Below the pieces are notes generated by a model that had not been told where the DNA came from, searched no databases, and saw nothing but the letters and a program-made list of their open reading frames with translations. Shown piece by piece: positions 27,826 to 35,967 of a stretch of DNA of 42,379 bases. This stretch comes from RGIG4140 sp045632845. Lineage in GTDB: Bacteria; Pseudomonadota; Alphaproteobacteria; CAAHEQ01; UBA3637. The first letter of the stretch is position 1. Each line of letters starts with the position of its first letter. Location of the stretch: assembly GCA_045632845.1 (NCBI GenBank), contig JAZQXL010000017.1:1-42379 (forward strand). The letters are read 5' to 3'. Position numbers and translations under genes: made by a program.

Positions 27826-28929
27826 ATGAATCTCATATTATTTCGCTATATTTTGAAGCATTTTGCCTTGATTTTCTTTGCCACATTGATTTCATTGGCA
27901 GCCATTGTGATGCTTTTTGATATGGTTGAGTTGTTGCGCATTGCCTCTAAACGGGAAAATATTGCCTTTTTGGACATTTTGGCTTTGGCATTTTTAAAAT
28001 CCCCACAAATGATTCACATTATTTTGCCATTTATTGTGTTACTTTCGGGGATTATCTTCTTTTTAAAAAAGAGTGCAACATTAGAATTGACCGTGATGCG
28101 TGCCATTGGTTTTTCTGTGTGGAACTTTATGGTCCCAGTGGTGACATTTGTGTTGATTATCGGGGTGTTTGATGTAACAATTTTTAGCCCTTTTTCAGCC
28201 TTGACAGCCAAACGATATGAACGATTGGAAGAACGAATTGGTTTGACCAAATCACACCCTTTTTCTTGGACGGAAAAGGGATTATGGATCCGTGATGCAC
28301 AGGAAAGCCAAACACTGGTACTTAGAGCTTCTAGAGTTAGACAAGAAAATAAATCAGACGTTATTTTGGATAATCTTTCTGTTTTTGAACTGAGCCCAGA
28401 TGGGCACTTAATCCGCCAAATCGAGGTTGAAAGTGGCGTTTTACACAAAAACAAACTCACTTTGCCAAATGCATTCATCATTGACCCAACCATTGAAGAT
28501 AGCTATTTCAAACAAATCGAAACACTCACAACCAATGTTTCGTTGGAACGGATTTTAGAAAGATATGACGAACCACGCACCATGAGTTTTTGGCGGTTCC
28601 CCAAATTTATCCGCTTTTTAAAAGAGTCCGGTTTTTCATCCAATGAACATCAAATGTATTTTCATGGTTTGATTGCATACCCTGCCACATTGCTCGCTAT
28701 GATTTTGATTGCAGCTGTCTTCGCCCTTCCCCCAACCATGCGTCAAGGCAAAATTTTGCTTCGCATTGTGTTGGCGGTTTTGTCTGGATTTGTTCTTTAT
28801 TCCCTTGGACAGCTTGCAAATGCAACTGGGTTGGCACAGAATTTACCATATTTCTTAGCCGCATGGGGACCTGCCCTTATCAGCATTCCGCTGTGCGTTT
28901 CTGCCCTTTTGCATTTAGAAGATGGATAA
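27826..28929 (+). CDS. lptG: LPS export ABC transporter permease LptG
   Basis: The 367-residue protein has the LptF/LptG (YjgP/YjgQ) layout: three N-terminal membrane helices, a periplasmic beta-jellyroll domain (residues ~130-260) and three C-terminal helices. The T-M-S-F-W-R-F-P-K-F-I-R-F-L motif and the following G-F-S ... H-x-M-Y-F-H-G-L-I-A-Y-P-A segment match LptG better than LptF. With LptF and the ATPase LptB it extracts lipopolysaccharide from the inner membrane towards the outer membrane, so the host has an LPS-bearing envelope. lptF is not beside it, although the two are usually adjacent. Confidence 0.88.
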   Translation: MNLILFRYILKHFALIFFATLISLAAIVMLFDMVELLRIASKRENIAFLDILALAFLKSPQMIHIILPFIVLLSGIIFFLKKSATLELTVMRAIGFSVWNFMVPVVTFVLIIGVFDVTIFSPFSALTAKRYERLEERIGLTKSHPFSWTEKGLWIRDAQESQTLVLRASRVRQENKSDVILDNLSVFELSPDGHLIRQIEVESGVLHKNKLTLPNAFIIDPTIEDSYFKQIETLTTNVSLERILERYDEPRTMSFWRFPKFIRFLKESGFSSNEHQMYFHGLIAYPATLLAMILIAAVFALPPTMRQGKILLRIVLAVLSGFVLYSLGQLANATGLAQNLPYFLAAWGPALISIPLCVSALLHLEDG

Positions 28930-28935
28930 TAGTTC

Positions 28936-28996
28936 TGACCCAAGCACCTCAGGTTAAGAGTTGACGTTCTCAACCCATCCATCAGAATAGCGGTTA
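28936..28996 (-). repeat. Structured intergenic element F, minimal hairpin form
   Basis: On the minus strand the left box (AACC ... ATGGATGGGTT) leads into the stem GGTTGAGA/TCTTAACC with an 8-base loop, then a right box like T-T-G-G-G-T-C. One pair is a G-T wobble on this strand and a mismatch on the other, which sets the orientation. It lies between lptG and the first pilin-like gene and is the shortest member of the family. Confidence 0.6.
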
Positions 28997-29081
28997 TAAA
29001 AAACGAATAAAAAAAGGATGTTATTTTTCCCATATCGCAAACATCGTTTTATTGTAACTCCTTTTTTAATTCATAATAAAA

Positions 29082-29528
29082 TTATTCAGGGAAGATATAA
29101 AACGTTGTATCAAAATCACCATCGTAAGAATCAGGCATACATTCTTGTCCTGCTATAATAGCTGTGGCTTGACATAGTTTTTCATCGTTAAATTCAACCA
29201 TAACTTGAATTTCATCTGGGCCTGTTCCAGATGAGGCATCCGTAAGATCAAAAGACATTTCTTTTACACCTGCAGGGAGATTTCCAACTCCGGCCTCTTC
29301 AAAGGTTATGCCACAGTCTATGTCATCTGAATATTTTTCATAATTTTGACATTTCCCATATCCAATCAAGGCAAATTTTGAAGCTAAATCTGCAATTTGA
29401 TTTGCCCTGTGTTTACGCATCGAGAGGGAATACCCTGCAATACCGCCAATGGAAAGCACACCGATGATAGCCAAAACACCCAACATTTCCACCATCGACC
29501 TGCCAGATTCAAATTTCAGTTTTTTCAT
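29082..29528 (-). CDS. Type IV pilin-like protein 1, 148 residues
   Basis: The short leader ends E-S-G and is followed by R-S-M-V-E-M-L-G-V-L-A-I-I-G-V-L. This is a prepilin-type class III signal with cleavage expected after Gly and the conserved Glu at +5, though position +1 is Arg rather than the usual Phe. The long hydrophobic helix and G-Y-S-L-S-M-R-K-H-R-A-N-Q are almost identical in all three copies in this window. The C-terminal half is divergent but keeps F-E-E-A-G, P-A-G-V and K-L-C-Q-A plus paired Cys. It probably forms part of a pilus or pseudopilus. No assembly ATPase, secretin or prepilin peptidase is nearby. The start is fixed by AAAGGAG. Confidence 0.87.
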   Translation of the reverse strand: MKKLKFESGRSMVEMLGVLAIIGVLSIGGIAGYSLSMRKHRANQIADLASKFALIGYGKCQNYEKYSDDIDCGITFEEAGVGNLPAGVKEMSFDLTDASSGTGPDEIQVMVEFNDEKLCQATAIIAGQECMPDSYDGDFDTTFYIFPE

Positions 29529-29570
29529 AATTAGACTCCTTTGATTGTAAAAAAAACGTACGTTTAATTT

Positions 29571-29599
29571 CCCATAGCATACAACAAAAATAAGTTCAA
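29571..29599 (-). promoter_or_regulatory. Possible promoter of pilin-like gene 1
   Basis: Minus-strand TTGAAC and TATGGG are separated by 17 bp. The -10 box is poor, so this is a weak call based mainly on position. A palindrome centred near 29,560 (AAACGTACGTTT) lies between it and the ribosome binding site. Confidence 0.3.
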
Positions 29600-29679
29600 T
29601 CTTTTTTTATTAAAACAGCAATAAAATTATTGAGTTATCACAAGGTCAAAAAATTGGACACCTGCCAAAAAAAATAGGA

Positions 29680-29743
29680 AATTAAACGTACCTTATTTTT
29701 CCCATAGATATTTTTAAAATATCATACTGATTTTTATAATAAA
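29680..29743. repeat. Diverged direct repeat, copy 1
   Basis: This ~65-bp A/T-rich stretch beginning ATTAAACGT matches 39041-39110 along its length with scattered differences. Both copies sit next to structured elements. No gene is seen in it. The rest of the 418-bp gap upstream of the 327-residue gene holds the pilin 1 promoter, element E and the next promoter. Confidence 0.6.
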
Positions 29744-29760
29744 ATACGATTTACCCAAGT

Positions 29761-29885
29761 ATAGAAGCGCTCAAGAAAACCTCGATGTAATGGAGGTGTT
29801 GAGTGCAAGGGTACCTGAGGAAGTGATTTTCTGCTAAAATGGACCTTTACAGCGCTTTTTAAACTCACAGTCAGATGGATTTAGC
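29761..29885 (+). repeat. Structured intergenic element E
   Basis: It begins with an AGCGCT remnant and the left box AACCTCGATGTAATGGA, then a T-T-G-A-G-T start that can pair with A-C-T-C-A near 29,868. The interior from GTACCTGAGG to CTTTTTAAACTC is close to that of element D (36577-36632). The right box is degenerate (GATGGAT in place of GGTTGGGC). Confidence 0.55.
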
Positions 29886-29888
29886 CTA

Positions 29889-29917
29889 TTGCCTTTTTGG
29901 ATAAGACATGATACAAT
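29889..29917 (+). promoter_or_regulatory. Promoter of the 327-residue gene
   Basis: TTGCCT and TACAAT are separated by 17 bp, ~30 bp before the ATG at 29947. It directly follows element E. Confidence 0.55.
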
Positions 29918-29946
29918 AGGGGTATCTTTTCTTTCAGGAGGGTAAA

Positions 29947-30930
29947 ATGAAAAAAAAGGATATTCAAAATCAATTGTTATTCAACACATTGCTTGATGAA
30001 GTTGATGGAATGATTAAATTTGATCAAAAAGGTTCCCCTACTCCCATTGATGAAAGAAAAGAAATCATTACCCCGCTAGTGGATCAACAAAGTTTGGCAC
30101 AAGAAAAAATCAAAGAAAAACAAAAAGAACTTGTCAAACAACGCTATACCAAATATTGCATTGAGTGGATTTTGGGCTTGCACCTCAAAACAAGATTAAC
30201 CAGTGATTTTGTCCCCCATATAGACAAGATTTTGCCCCTATACCGTACAGAAGTTGATGGCAAAAATCACAACTTTTTGAGTGCGTTGGTGGGTTTTAAA
30301 GATTATCAAGGGGCTTATTTATATTTAAACCATCCAGATGTTCAAAAAATGCTTTTTTCAGAAAATGGGGCCGCTTTGTTGAATATGGAAACAATAAAAA
30401 AGGATTTAAAAACAGCATTGATGGATAAAAAGAGCTTTCAAAACAAAGAGTTTTTGGAATTATGGGGTGTTTTAAAACAAATTTATGGCCTACCCAAACT
30501 TTTGCAACAAGTCTTGTTTGACAAAGAAGAAAACCCCTTAAATATCAATGAAAAAGATGTCTTTTTCAAAACTGGCGTTCGACAAACCGCTCTTTCCTTT
30601 TTAATCAGCCAAGGGGCATTTATGGAAAGTTTGGATTATATCTCCTCCCTGCCAAACAACACAACATTGGCAGAAGTGGCCGCTCTTGTTGATGACCCCA
30701 TTGCAAGCCAAGATCTCAAACGTTTGGCCACACGCAAAAACTTTAAATCAAAAGAAGAGGTAACCTTTTTAAACACATTGGAAGAAAATTTACCAACAGC
30801 AGCCTTTTTGTATTTAACACAACAATATCAAGGAGTTAAAAGTTATAAAGACAATGAAATGGGGGAAAGTCACTTGTCTCAAAAACCACTTTTGAATTTA
30901 AAAAAGAAAGAAAAAAACACTGAAAGATAG
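29947..30930 (+). CDS. Helical-repeat protein of unknown function, 327 residues
   Basis: The protein is soluble and mostly helical. A Lys/Gln/Glu-rich, probably coiled-coil stretch at residues ~35-75 precedes helix-pair segments that look like degenerate ankyrin or HEAT-type repeats (F-L-S-A-L-V-G-F-K-D-Y-Q-G-A-Y-L-Y-L). The C-terminal ~25 residues are basic and probably disordered. No motif is recognised. AGGAGGG precedes the ATG with good spacing. It is the first of four consecutive plus-strand genes; each of the first three has its own apparent promoter. Confidence 0.8.
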   Translation: MKKKDIQNQLLFNTLLDEVDGMIKFDQKGSPTPIDERKEIITPLVDQQSLAQEKIKEKQKELVKQRYTKYCIEWILGLHLKTRLTSDFVPHIDKILPLYRTEVDGKNHNFLSALVGFKDYQGAYLYLNHPDVQKMLFSENGAALLNMETIKKDLKTALMDKKSFQNKEFLELWGVLKQIYGLPKLLQQVLFDKEENPLNINEKDVFFKTGVRQTALSFLISQGAFMESLDYISSLPNNTTLAEVAALVDDPIASQDLKRLATRKNFKSKEEVTFLNTLEENLPTAAFLYLTQQYQGVKSYKDNEMGESHLSQKPLLNLKKKEKNTER

Positions 30931-30960
30931 GTTTTTATTCCCTTTTGCTTTAAAATCCGA

Positions 30961-30989
30961 TTGACACAACAGGTTAAAACGTCTAAAGT
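30961..30989 (+). promoter_or_regulatory. Promoter of the anchored ankyrin protein gene
   Basis: TTGACA and TAAAGT are separated by 17 bp. The implied start lies ~6 bp before an in-frame ATG at 31002, favouring the ATG at 31041. Confidence 0.55.
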
Positions 30990-31040
30990 TTAAATAAAAG
31001 AATGGATTTAAAAGAAATCTGGCCTTTTTGTGGGGGAAAA

Positions 31041-31859
31041 ATGAGCACAAAAAACTTTTATAACTTCCTTTTAAGTTCTAGCATTGCTTTGTTGGTCTTT
31101 GGCGCCGGCTTTGGCTGTTATGTCATTTTGAAAGAAAAAGAAGAAACAAAAACACAAGCAATTGAGCGCTCTTTACTCGCCTATATGACACGGCCTGCTT
31201 ATCAATTCAAAACAGCAATTGTGAAAAATGATGTGGCTATGGCGGTTGATTTATTGAACCAAGAGGCGCTTGATTTGAACCACCCTTATTGCGCCGAACA
31301 TGGGAAAGAAAACCTCAAAGAAGAACCCATTTTGATGGATGCTGTTCGATTTAACAGACTAGACATTGTTAAAGAGATGATGAAGCATCCCCTCAATTTG
31401 TACGTGACAGGGGAAACAAAGCGTACCCCGATTGAAGAAAGCATTTTTTTGGATAACCCTGAAATGCTAGATGTTTTGCTTGAAAAGGCTGAAATTGACA
31501 TCAACAAACCCTACTATAACACAAATGAAACCTTATTGCACCTTGCCATTTTGTACAAAGCTGAAGGAGTTGTAAACTACCTGCTCACCAAAGGAGCAAA
31601 CCCCATGATTGCCAATGAACAAGGAGTGCTTTCAATTGATTATTTGACTTCGCAGGAGCAAAAAGACTTGTTATTAAAACGCTATCAAGCTGTTCAACAA
31701 GAGAAAAAAGGCGTGCAAGCATTGGAACACCATTTAAAACCATCAGAGAAAATTGAAAACGGCATAACTTCCCAAGATAAAAATGAATACCGCTTAAAAA
31801 TCAATGCATTTATGAAGATGGTTGAACCAGATCTTGAAGATGAAAAAGAAAGGAATTAA
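31041..31859 (+). CDS. Membrane-anchored ankyrin-repeat protein, 272 residues
   Basis: An N-terminal hydrophobic helix (residues ~8-29) anchors the protein. Ankyrin-type repeats follow, for example M-D-A-V-R-F-N-R-L-D-I-V-K-E-M-M and L-L-H-L-A-I-L-Y-K-A-E-G-V-V-N-Y-L-L. The C-terminus is charged and helical. The start at 31041 has GGGGGAA upstream; the ATG 13 codons earlier lies too close to the predicted transcription start. Ankyrin repeats imply protein binding, probably at the periplasmic face if the helix acts as a signal anchor. It may belong to the same broad family as the giant genes at the left end, but no long identical stretch is shared. Confidence 0.83.
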   Translation: MSTKNFYNFLLSSSIALLVFGAGFGCYVILKEKEETKTQAIERSLLAYMTRPAYQFKTAIVKNDVAMAVDLLNQEALDLNHPYCAEHGKENLKEEPILMDAVRFNRLDIVKEMMKHPLNLYVTGETKRTPIEESIFLDNPEMLDVLLEKAEIDINKPYYNTNETLLHLAILYKAEGVVNYLLTKGANPMIANEQGVLSIDYLTSQEQKDLLLKRYQAVQQEKKGVQALEHHLKPSEKIENGITSQDKNEYRLKINAFMKMVEPDLEDEKERN

Positions 31860-31879
31860 ACCCTAAAAATAAAAAAGAT

Positions 31880-31908
31880 TTTCATTTTTTTAGAACATAT
31901 GCTATAAT
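31880..31908 (+). promoter_or_regulatory. Extended -10 promoter of the 235-residue gene
   Basis: TATAAT is preceded by TGC, an extended -10, with a weak TTTCAT at 17 bp spacing. The gene at 36654-37940 uses a very similar GTGCTATAAT box. Confidence 0.6.
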
Positions 31909-31937
31909 AGTAAAAGGACAACAAAAAGGAGGCTAAC

Positions 31938-32645
31938 ATGACAGAATATGACAATGCAAATGGGAAAATTAATCCAGATTCAATTGATGGATACCAAAAT
32001 GACGGACAAGTTCCAGCTGGCCGAACAACCGCTGATCATCCAGGACCATACAACCGCCCGACACATGATAGAAGTGGTAAACCCATTCAATATCCTGATG
32101 AGAAAAATCCCCCTGCTCCTAATCAAAAAGATACAAGAAAAAAACGTTCAAACACAGCTGATCAAGAAGCACAAGCAGCTTCATATGCCAGCGCAAATAG
32201 CGGCGTTAAAAAACTGAACTGGTGGCAACGCAACATGCCAAGGTGGCTTTTTGGCGCTTCTGAAGAAGACAAAAAAAGGTATCAAGAAGAACAAAAATTA
32301 ATAGCTGGCAATCAAAATGCCCCTATTCGTGCTGATGACATGAATAAAAATACGAATAGAAAACCTGCTTCAGTTCATCCTGATACACAAGAAGTGGTAA
32401 CCGGGGTGAGCGTTGCAGCTTTAAGAGCGGCTGGTTTTTCAGATGCAAAAATTCAAAATATGATCCAAGCAATTGAAAGCAAAAAAGCAGCTGAAGCCAA
32501 GAAAATGGGTGGCATGAGTGCTTTGGCAGCCCATTTGGCAAAACACGGTCAAACCATTGAAATGAACGCTGAAGAACTTGGTATTACAAACAAACAGGTT
32601 CGACTGATTCAAGGGATTGCTAACAAAAATGCAAGAAACGCTTAA
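31938..32645 (+). CDS. Protein of unknown function with disordered N-terminus, 235 residues
   Basis: Residues 1-75 are rich in Asn, Asp, Pro, Gln and Thr and look disordered. A W-W-Q-R-N-M-P-R-W segment follows, then helical repeats with L-R-A-A-G-F-S-D-A-K-I-Q-N-M-I. The C-terminal E-E-L-G-I-T-N-K-Q-V-R-L-I-Q-G-I resembles M-R-D-L-G-I-S-E-G-T-S-N-Q-L-I-N-V in the 428-residue protein at 36654-37940; both could be small helix-turn-helix-like folds. GGAGG precedes the ATG. The 43-bp gap to the next gene suggests co-transcription with the HExxH protein. No family is recognised. Confidence 0.82.
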   Translation: MTEYDNANGKINPDSIDGYQNDGQVPAGRTTADHPGPYNRPTHDRSGKPIQYPDEKNPPAPNQKDTRKKRSNTADQEAQAASYASANSGVKKLNWWQRNMPRWLFGASEEDKKRYQEEQKLIAGNQNAPIRADDMNKNTNRKPASVHPDTQEVVTGVSVAALRAAGFSDAKIQNMIQAIESKKAAEAKKMGGMSALAAHLAKHGQTIEMNAEELGITNKQVRLIQGIANKNARNA

Positions 32646-32688
32646 TAAAAACAGCAAAGCATAATTATCAAAAAAAGGGAGTTTTTTT

Positions 32689-33801
32689 TTGACTGAAAGA
32701 AAAAATACATTCGTCCCTCAAAGTGAGGCAGATTTTAAGCTCATGGTTAAAGGGGCACAATTTTTGTTGCAAAGTAGTGATTTTCCCCCCGAGGTAAAAA
32801 CGCATTATCTGAGGTTTTTTAAAGGGCTTGATTTAAGCCAACCACAGGATATAAACAATCCCAAAAACAGGCGCATTTATTTGGCGGCTAAAAAGCTGTT
32901 GAAATATAAGGAAAATGCCCCTGTTCAAACCCAAGCAGGCAAATTTGATGAAAATATGGATTATGTGGGACAAACGGCTGACGATTGTGATGAATTAAAA
33001 AATATTTATCTAGGAAATACAGCCTATCAAGCCCTTTATGAGGGAATTTACGAGGATGAAAATAAAACTAGCTTCTCAATGATTCCCCTTGAAGATAAAG
33101 CAAAGGCTGATAAAATTGCTGAAAAGCTCTTTGATGAATTTTTGCTTAAAAATGGTGTTTCAAGAAATGAATTGCCAAAAATTACAGATTGTTGGCAATC
33201 GATTATTCATTGTAACTCGGTTGATAATCCTTGGAATGATTGGACCCTTCAAATGAATCTTGATCAAAGCCTATCTGATGATAAAGGGGAAAAATATTGC
33301 CCCTTACCAACCATTGCCTCCCATGAGTTGATGCATATTTTTCAAACAAGACCAGGGACAAGTGAGAAAGAGTTTGAGAACAATTCAAAACACATCGAAT
33401 TGGCCCCCACCCTCTTTTTGATTGAACAGCAAGATTTGATTTATAAACAAATTCACAACATCCCTTTACATTTTGAGGTAGATTATCCCCAAAAATTTGT
33501 TATTCAAGGAAAAGAGGTGAACCCTGGTGCTTTGGCCAATTTTTTCCGCCAACTCAAAAAGGACAACCCAACGCTTAGTTATGAAGCATTGCTCACCACA
33601 CCTGAGGCACAAGAGTTTATTCAAAATTTAGCGCCCAATCAGCTGGAAAATGAAAATACCCAAGTGCAAGAAGACAACACCTTACCCCAAAAAGGAAGAG
33701 CAAATCAAGAAAGATTGATCAACCATTTTCAGCAAGGTGGGACGGAGATATCCCCCAATGGCAATACCCCTCACCCATCCAACATAAACAAAGAAAGATA
33801 A
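32689..33801 (+). CDS. HExxH putative zinc metallopeptidase, 370 residues, TTG start
   Basis: The motif S-H-E-L-M-H-I-F-Q gives His212, Glu213 and His216 as zinc ligands and base. Glu237 in K-H-I-E-L-A-P could be the third ligand, as in gluzincins. The region before it has four Cys between residues 100 and 204. The C-terminal ~60 residues are Asn/Gln-rich and disordered, and contain K-G-R-A, recalling the tails of the giant proteins but not at the terminus. The start is a TTG with AAGGGAG upstream; the next ATG is 18 codons later. It resembles the HExxH protein at 18825-19901 only around the motif. Its target is unknown. Confidence 0.8.
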   Translation: MTERKNTFVPQSEADFKLMVKGAQFLLQSSDFPPEVKTHYLRFFKGLDLSQPQDINNPKNRRIYLAAKKLLKYKENAPVQTQAGKFDENMDYVGQTADDCDELKNIYLGNTAYQALYEGIYEDENKTSFSMIPLEDKAKADKIAEKLFDEFLLKNGVSRNELPKITDCWQSIIHCNSVDNPWNDWTLQMNLDQSLSDDKGEKYCPLPTIASHELMHIFQTRPGTSEKEFENNSKHIELAPTLFLIEQQDLIYKQIHNIPLHFEVDYPQKFVIQGKEVNPGALANFFRQLKKDNPTLSYEALLTTPEAQEFIQNLAPNQLENENTQVQEDNTLPQKGRANQERLINHFQQGGTEISPNGNTPHPSNINKER

Positions 33802-33830
33802 AAAAAGCGCTTTTAATCAAGCGCTTTATA
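33801..33830. terminator. Terminator between convergent genes, overlapping a coding end
   Basis: AAAGCGC pairs with GCGCTTT across a 10-base loop. The T-run is best on the minus strand, so it serves mainly the 259-residue gene, whose stop codon lies inside the loop. It can also end the plus-strand metallopeptidase transcript. Confidence 0.75.
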
Positions 33831-34592
33831 TTTTGAGAACCGTTCAGCTAGCCAAATGGTTGCAAACGAAATGGTAAGCGCCATCCAAATAATCTTATCC
33901 CCCCAATAAGAGCCAAAATAAATTGACATGGCGACATTCACAACCTGCATGATAAAGATGGCTTCAAACAGCGTCATAGGGTGTTTGTTTTTGGATATAA
34001 TAAACGATCTGATAGTTGCATAAGTGAAAAAGCCAAAAATTTCAGGCAAATAACTCACGGGTGCCATCAAAATAAAATAGCGTGATTCTTTGACAATCAG
34101 AAAATAAACATCTGTGAAAAACAAAATCACAATCGGAGGCAAAAAAGTGAGCACATAAAACCAAAATTCTTTGGATGGTGGCAAATAATACATCTGCTTT
34201 TGTGCCACTTTTAACAGACACAAAAACACAATGAGCACACCCCCTGCCACAGCAGCTGTTAAACAACTTTTGCCAAATTCAAGCTTGCTTAAAATAAAGA
34301 AATAGAGTGTATAAAACAAAATAAAAACGATTGGATAATTGCGCACCCACTTGCGAGGTCCAGATTGAAAAACCTTTTTCAACACAAAGTTCAAACTAAA
34401 ACTCAAAAGCGCAGGAATCCACACAGTGCCTAAAAAAACAGGGCGCATATACCACAAATTTTCATCCGTTGAATTGGTAAACATCACCAAATATGAAATC
34501 ATTACCATATAAAATGGAATGGTTACCATATACAAAATTTCAGGCAATGCGCTTGAAAAAAACTGATAAATATAATGCTTAATTTTTTGCAT
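33813..34592 (-). CDS. Polytopic membrane protein, 259 residues
   Basis: Seven or so hydrophobic helices cover most of the sequence, with aromatic-rich ends and short basic loops. No motif is recognised. It starts 8 bp after the stop of the XRE/S24 repressor gene, with only a weak Shine-Dalgarno (GGAT), so translation may depend on the upstream gene. The pairing suggests that the repressor controls it along with its own gene. A role in envelope stress is possible, but nothing in the sequence shows it. Confidence 0.82.
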   Translation of the reverse strand: MQKIKHYIYQFFSSALPEILYMVTIPFYMVMISYLVMFTNSTDENLWYMRPVFLGTVWIPALLSFSLNFVLKKVFQSGPRKWVRNYPIVFILFYTLYFFILSKLEFGKSCLTAAVAGGVLIVFLCLLKVAQKQMYYLPPSKEFWFYVLTFLPPIVILFFTDVYFLIVKESRYFILMAPVSYLPEIFGFFTYATIRSFIISKNKHPMTLFEAIFIMQVVNVAMSIYFGSYWGDKIIWMALTISFATIWLAERFSKYKALD

Positions 34593-34600
34593 TTTAGTAA

Positions 34601-35251
34601 CTATCCAATCATTTTGGTATAAGAAATAACCCGTCCCACAACAGCAACAGTTTGATAATCCGATGCTTTGATGGGTTTGTACTTTGTATTATCTGACATA
34701 ATTTCAACCGAATTGTCAAATGGATTTATTTGCAACCGCTTCACAACCAAGCGATCACCAATGCAAAACAGATAAATCCCATCACTAACTGGTGTGGTAC
34801 AAGACACATCAACCCACACAAAGTCACCAGAAGAAATGGTTGGTTCCATACTATCCCCAACAACTTTTAAAATTTTGATACATTCTGGTGCAATGGGCGT
34901 GAGTTCTTTGAACGCATTTAAAGAAATGGCATGTTTGCCAATCACATTGGTGTCAAAATTAACAACGCCATTGCCACAACAGGCAACAGCGTCCACCATA
35001 TCTAATTCAACAGTATCCCCTTTATCTCCCCCATTGAGAAGCCATTGCCATTCCACATGAAAAATATCCGCATAAAGCATGGCTGATTTTTCATTCAAAG
35101 GACGTTCTCCCGATTCATGCTTTTGATATTTTGGATAAGAAAATAAGCGACCTTCTTGCGCATATTTTTTGTAAAAATCCATTGCATCACGGCATCCCAA
35201 TTGCATGCGACATTGAACCATTCGTTGTGATTGAGCAAAATCTTTTGTCAT
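34601..35251 (-). CDS. XRE-family repressor with S24 (LexA/CI-type) peptidase domain
   Basis: Residues ~15-72 form a helix-turn-helix with K-Y-Q-K-H-E-S-G-E-R-P-L-N, like phage CI and HdiR-type repressors. Residues ~115-212 form an S24 domain with V-G-D-S-M-E-P-T (Ser134 nucleophile), S-G-D-F-V-W-V-D and L-V-V-K-R (Lys171). Such proteins cleave themselves when stimulated by RecA, usually at Ala-Gly or Cys-Gly; the linker holds A-C-C-G-N-G near residue 92 as a candidate site. The start has AGGGG upstream. An inverted repeat over its promoter fits autoregulation. No other phage gene accompanies it except possibly the lysozyme-like gene far to the right. Confidence 0.9.
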   Translation of the reverse strand: MTKDFAQSQRMVQCRMQLGCRDAMDFYKKYAQEGRLFSYPKYQKHESGERPLNEKSAMLYADIFHVEWQWLLNGGDKGDTVELDMVDAVACCGNGVVNFDTNVIGKHAISLNAFKELTPIAPECIKILKVVGDSMEPTISSGDFVWVDVSCTTPVSDGIYLFCIGDRLVVKRLQINPFDNSVEIMSDNTKYKPIKASDYQTVAVVGRVISYTKMIG

Positions 35252-35284
35252 ATCATACCCCTTTTTAATTATAATAATATTAAA

Positions 35285-35329
35285 TTGTACTTTTATAATG
35301 ATAATTGTACTATAAATACCATATAGTAC
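35285..35329. promoter_or_regulatory. Operator of the XRE/S24 repressor
   Basis: GTACTATA at 35307-35314 and TATAGTAC at 35322-35329 form a perfect 8-bp inverted repeat with a 7-bp centre. A third TTGTAC half-site lies at 35285-35290. The right half overlaps the repressor -10 box, as expected for autorepression. Confidence 0.7.
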
Positions 35330-35348
35330 ACCATTTTAAGAATGTCAA
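35320..35348 (-). promoter_or_regulatory. Promoter of the repressor/membrane protein operon
   Basis: Minus-strand TTGACA and TATATG are separated by 17 bp. The -10 box lies inside the GTAC inverted repeat. Confidence 0.65.
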
Positions 35349-35364
35349 GGGTAAAATTCAAAAT

Positions 35365-35841
35365 CTAATTGTTTTTGATATAAAACGCAACAGAGGGGAA
35401 TGGTCCATTACAATGATCACTCACATCACCCACAGTGGAGGCAACTGCTTGGCACAACTTTTTATCTGTAAAAGCAATGTAAACATTCACCTCTTCTGGA
35501 AATGGATGCCCACTTCCGTCATATAACTCTGCATGGCCAAATTCTTCTACCCCAGCAGGGAACTCACCAATACCCGACTCTTCAAAAGATAATTCAGCTG
35601 AACTACACCCAGTCCTTCCAGCTGATAAGGAACCAGTTTCACCATTCAAGGATTTTTGCTGACAATGCGTAAACACTGTTAATGCGTATTTTGAAGCAAT
35701 ATCCACAACTTGATTGGCTCTGTGACGACGCATAGAGAGGCTATAGCCCGCAATACCACCAACGGAAAGCACGCCAATAATGGCCAAAACACCCAGCATT
35801 TCAACCATTGACCGACCGGATTCTGTTTTTTTAAATTTCAT
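35365..35841 (-). CDS. Type IV pilin-like protein 2, 158 residues
   Basis: It has the same prepilin-type start as the other two copies: T-E-S-G then R-S-M-V-E-M-L-G-V-L-A-I-I-G, with Glu at +5 after the expected cleavage. The first ~40 residues are almost identical, and the DNA there is nearly the same as in gene 3. The C-terminal half is different, with S-G-I-G-E-F-P-A-G-V-E, K-L-C-Q-A-V-A and paired Cys. It was probably produced by duplication of the same ancestor as its upstream neighbour at 35968-36453, with a terminator between them. TAGGAG precedes the ATG. No pilus assembly genes are present. Confidence 0.87.
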   Translation of the reverse strand: MKFKKTESGRSMVEMLGVLAIIGVLSVGGIAGYSLSMRRHRANQVVDIASKYALTVFTHCQQKSLNGETGSLSAGRTGCSSAELSFEESGIGEFPAGVEEFGHAELYDGSGHPFPEEVNVYIAFTDKKLCQAVASTVGDVSDHCNGPFPSVAFYIKNN

Positions 35842-35877
35842 TTTTTAACTCCTAGTTTTGTGAATTAATATATTTCA

Positions 35878-35906
35878 GTTAAACCACAGAACACTTAAAA
35901 AATCAA
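35878..35906 (-). promoter_or_regulatory. Promoter of pilin-like gene 2
   Basis: Minus-strand TTGATT and TTTAAC are separated by 17 bp. The downstream leader is clearly homologous to that of pilin-like gene 3 (TATTAATTC then CAAAACTA), so the promoter was duplicated with the gene. Confidence 0.5.
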
Positions 35907-35913
35907 GCAGAAT

Positions 35914-35950
35914 ATAAAAAAACACCCCCCTTTGCGCTTGGGAGTGTTTT
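35914..35950 (-). terminator. Terminator of pilin-like gene 3
   Basis: On the minus strand ACACTCCC pairs with GGGGGTGT, followed by a run of T. It lies between the gene 3 stop and the gene 2 promoter, so the two pilin-like genes are separate transcripts. Confidence 0.8.
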
Positions 35951-35967
35951 GATTTAAAAAATAGAAT

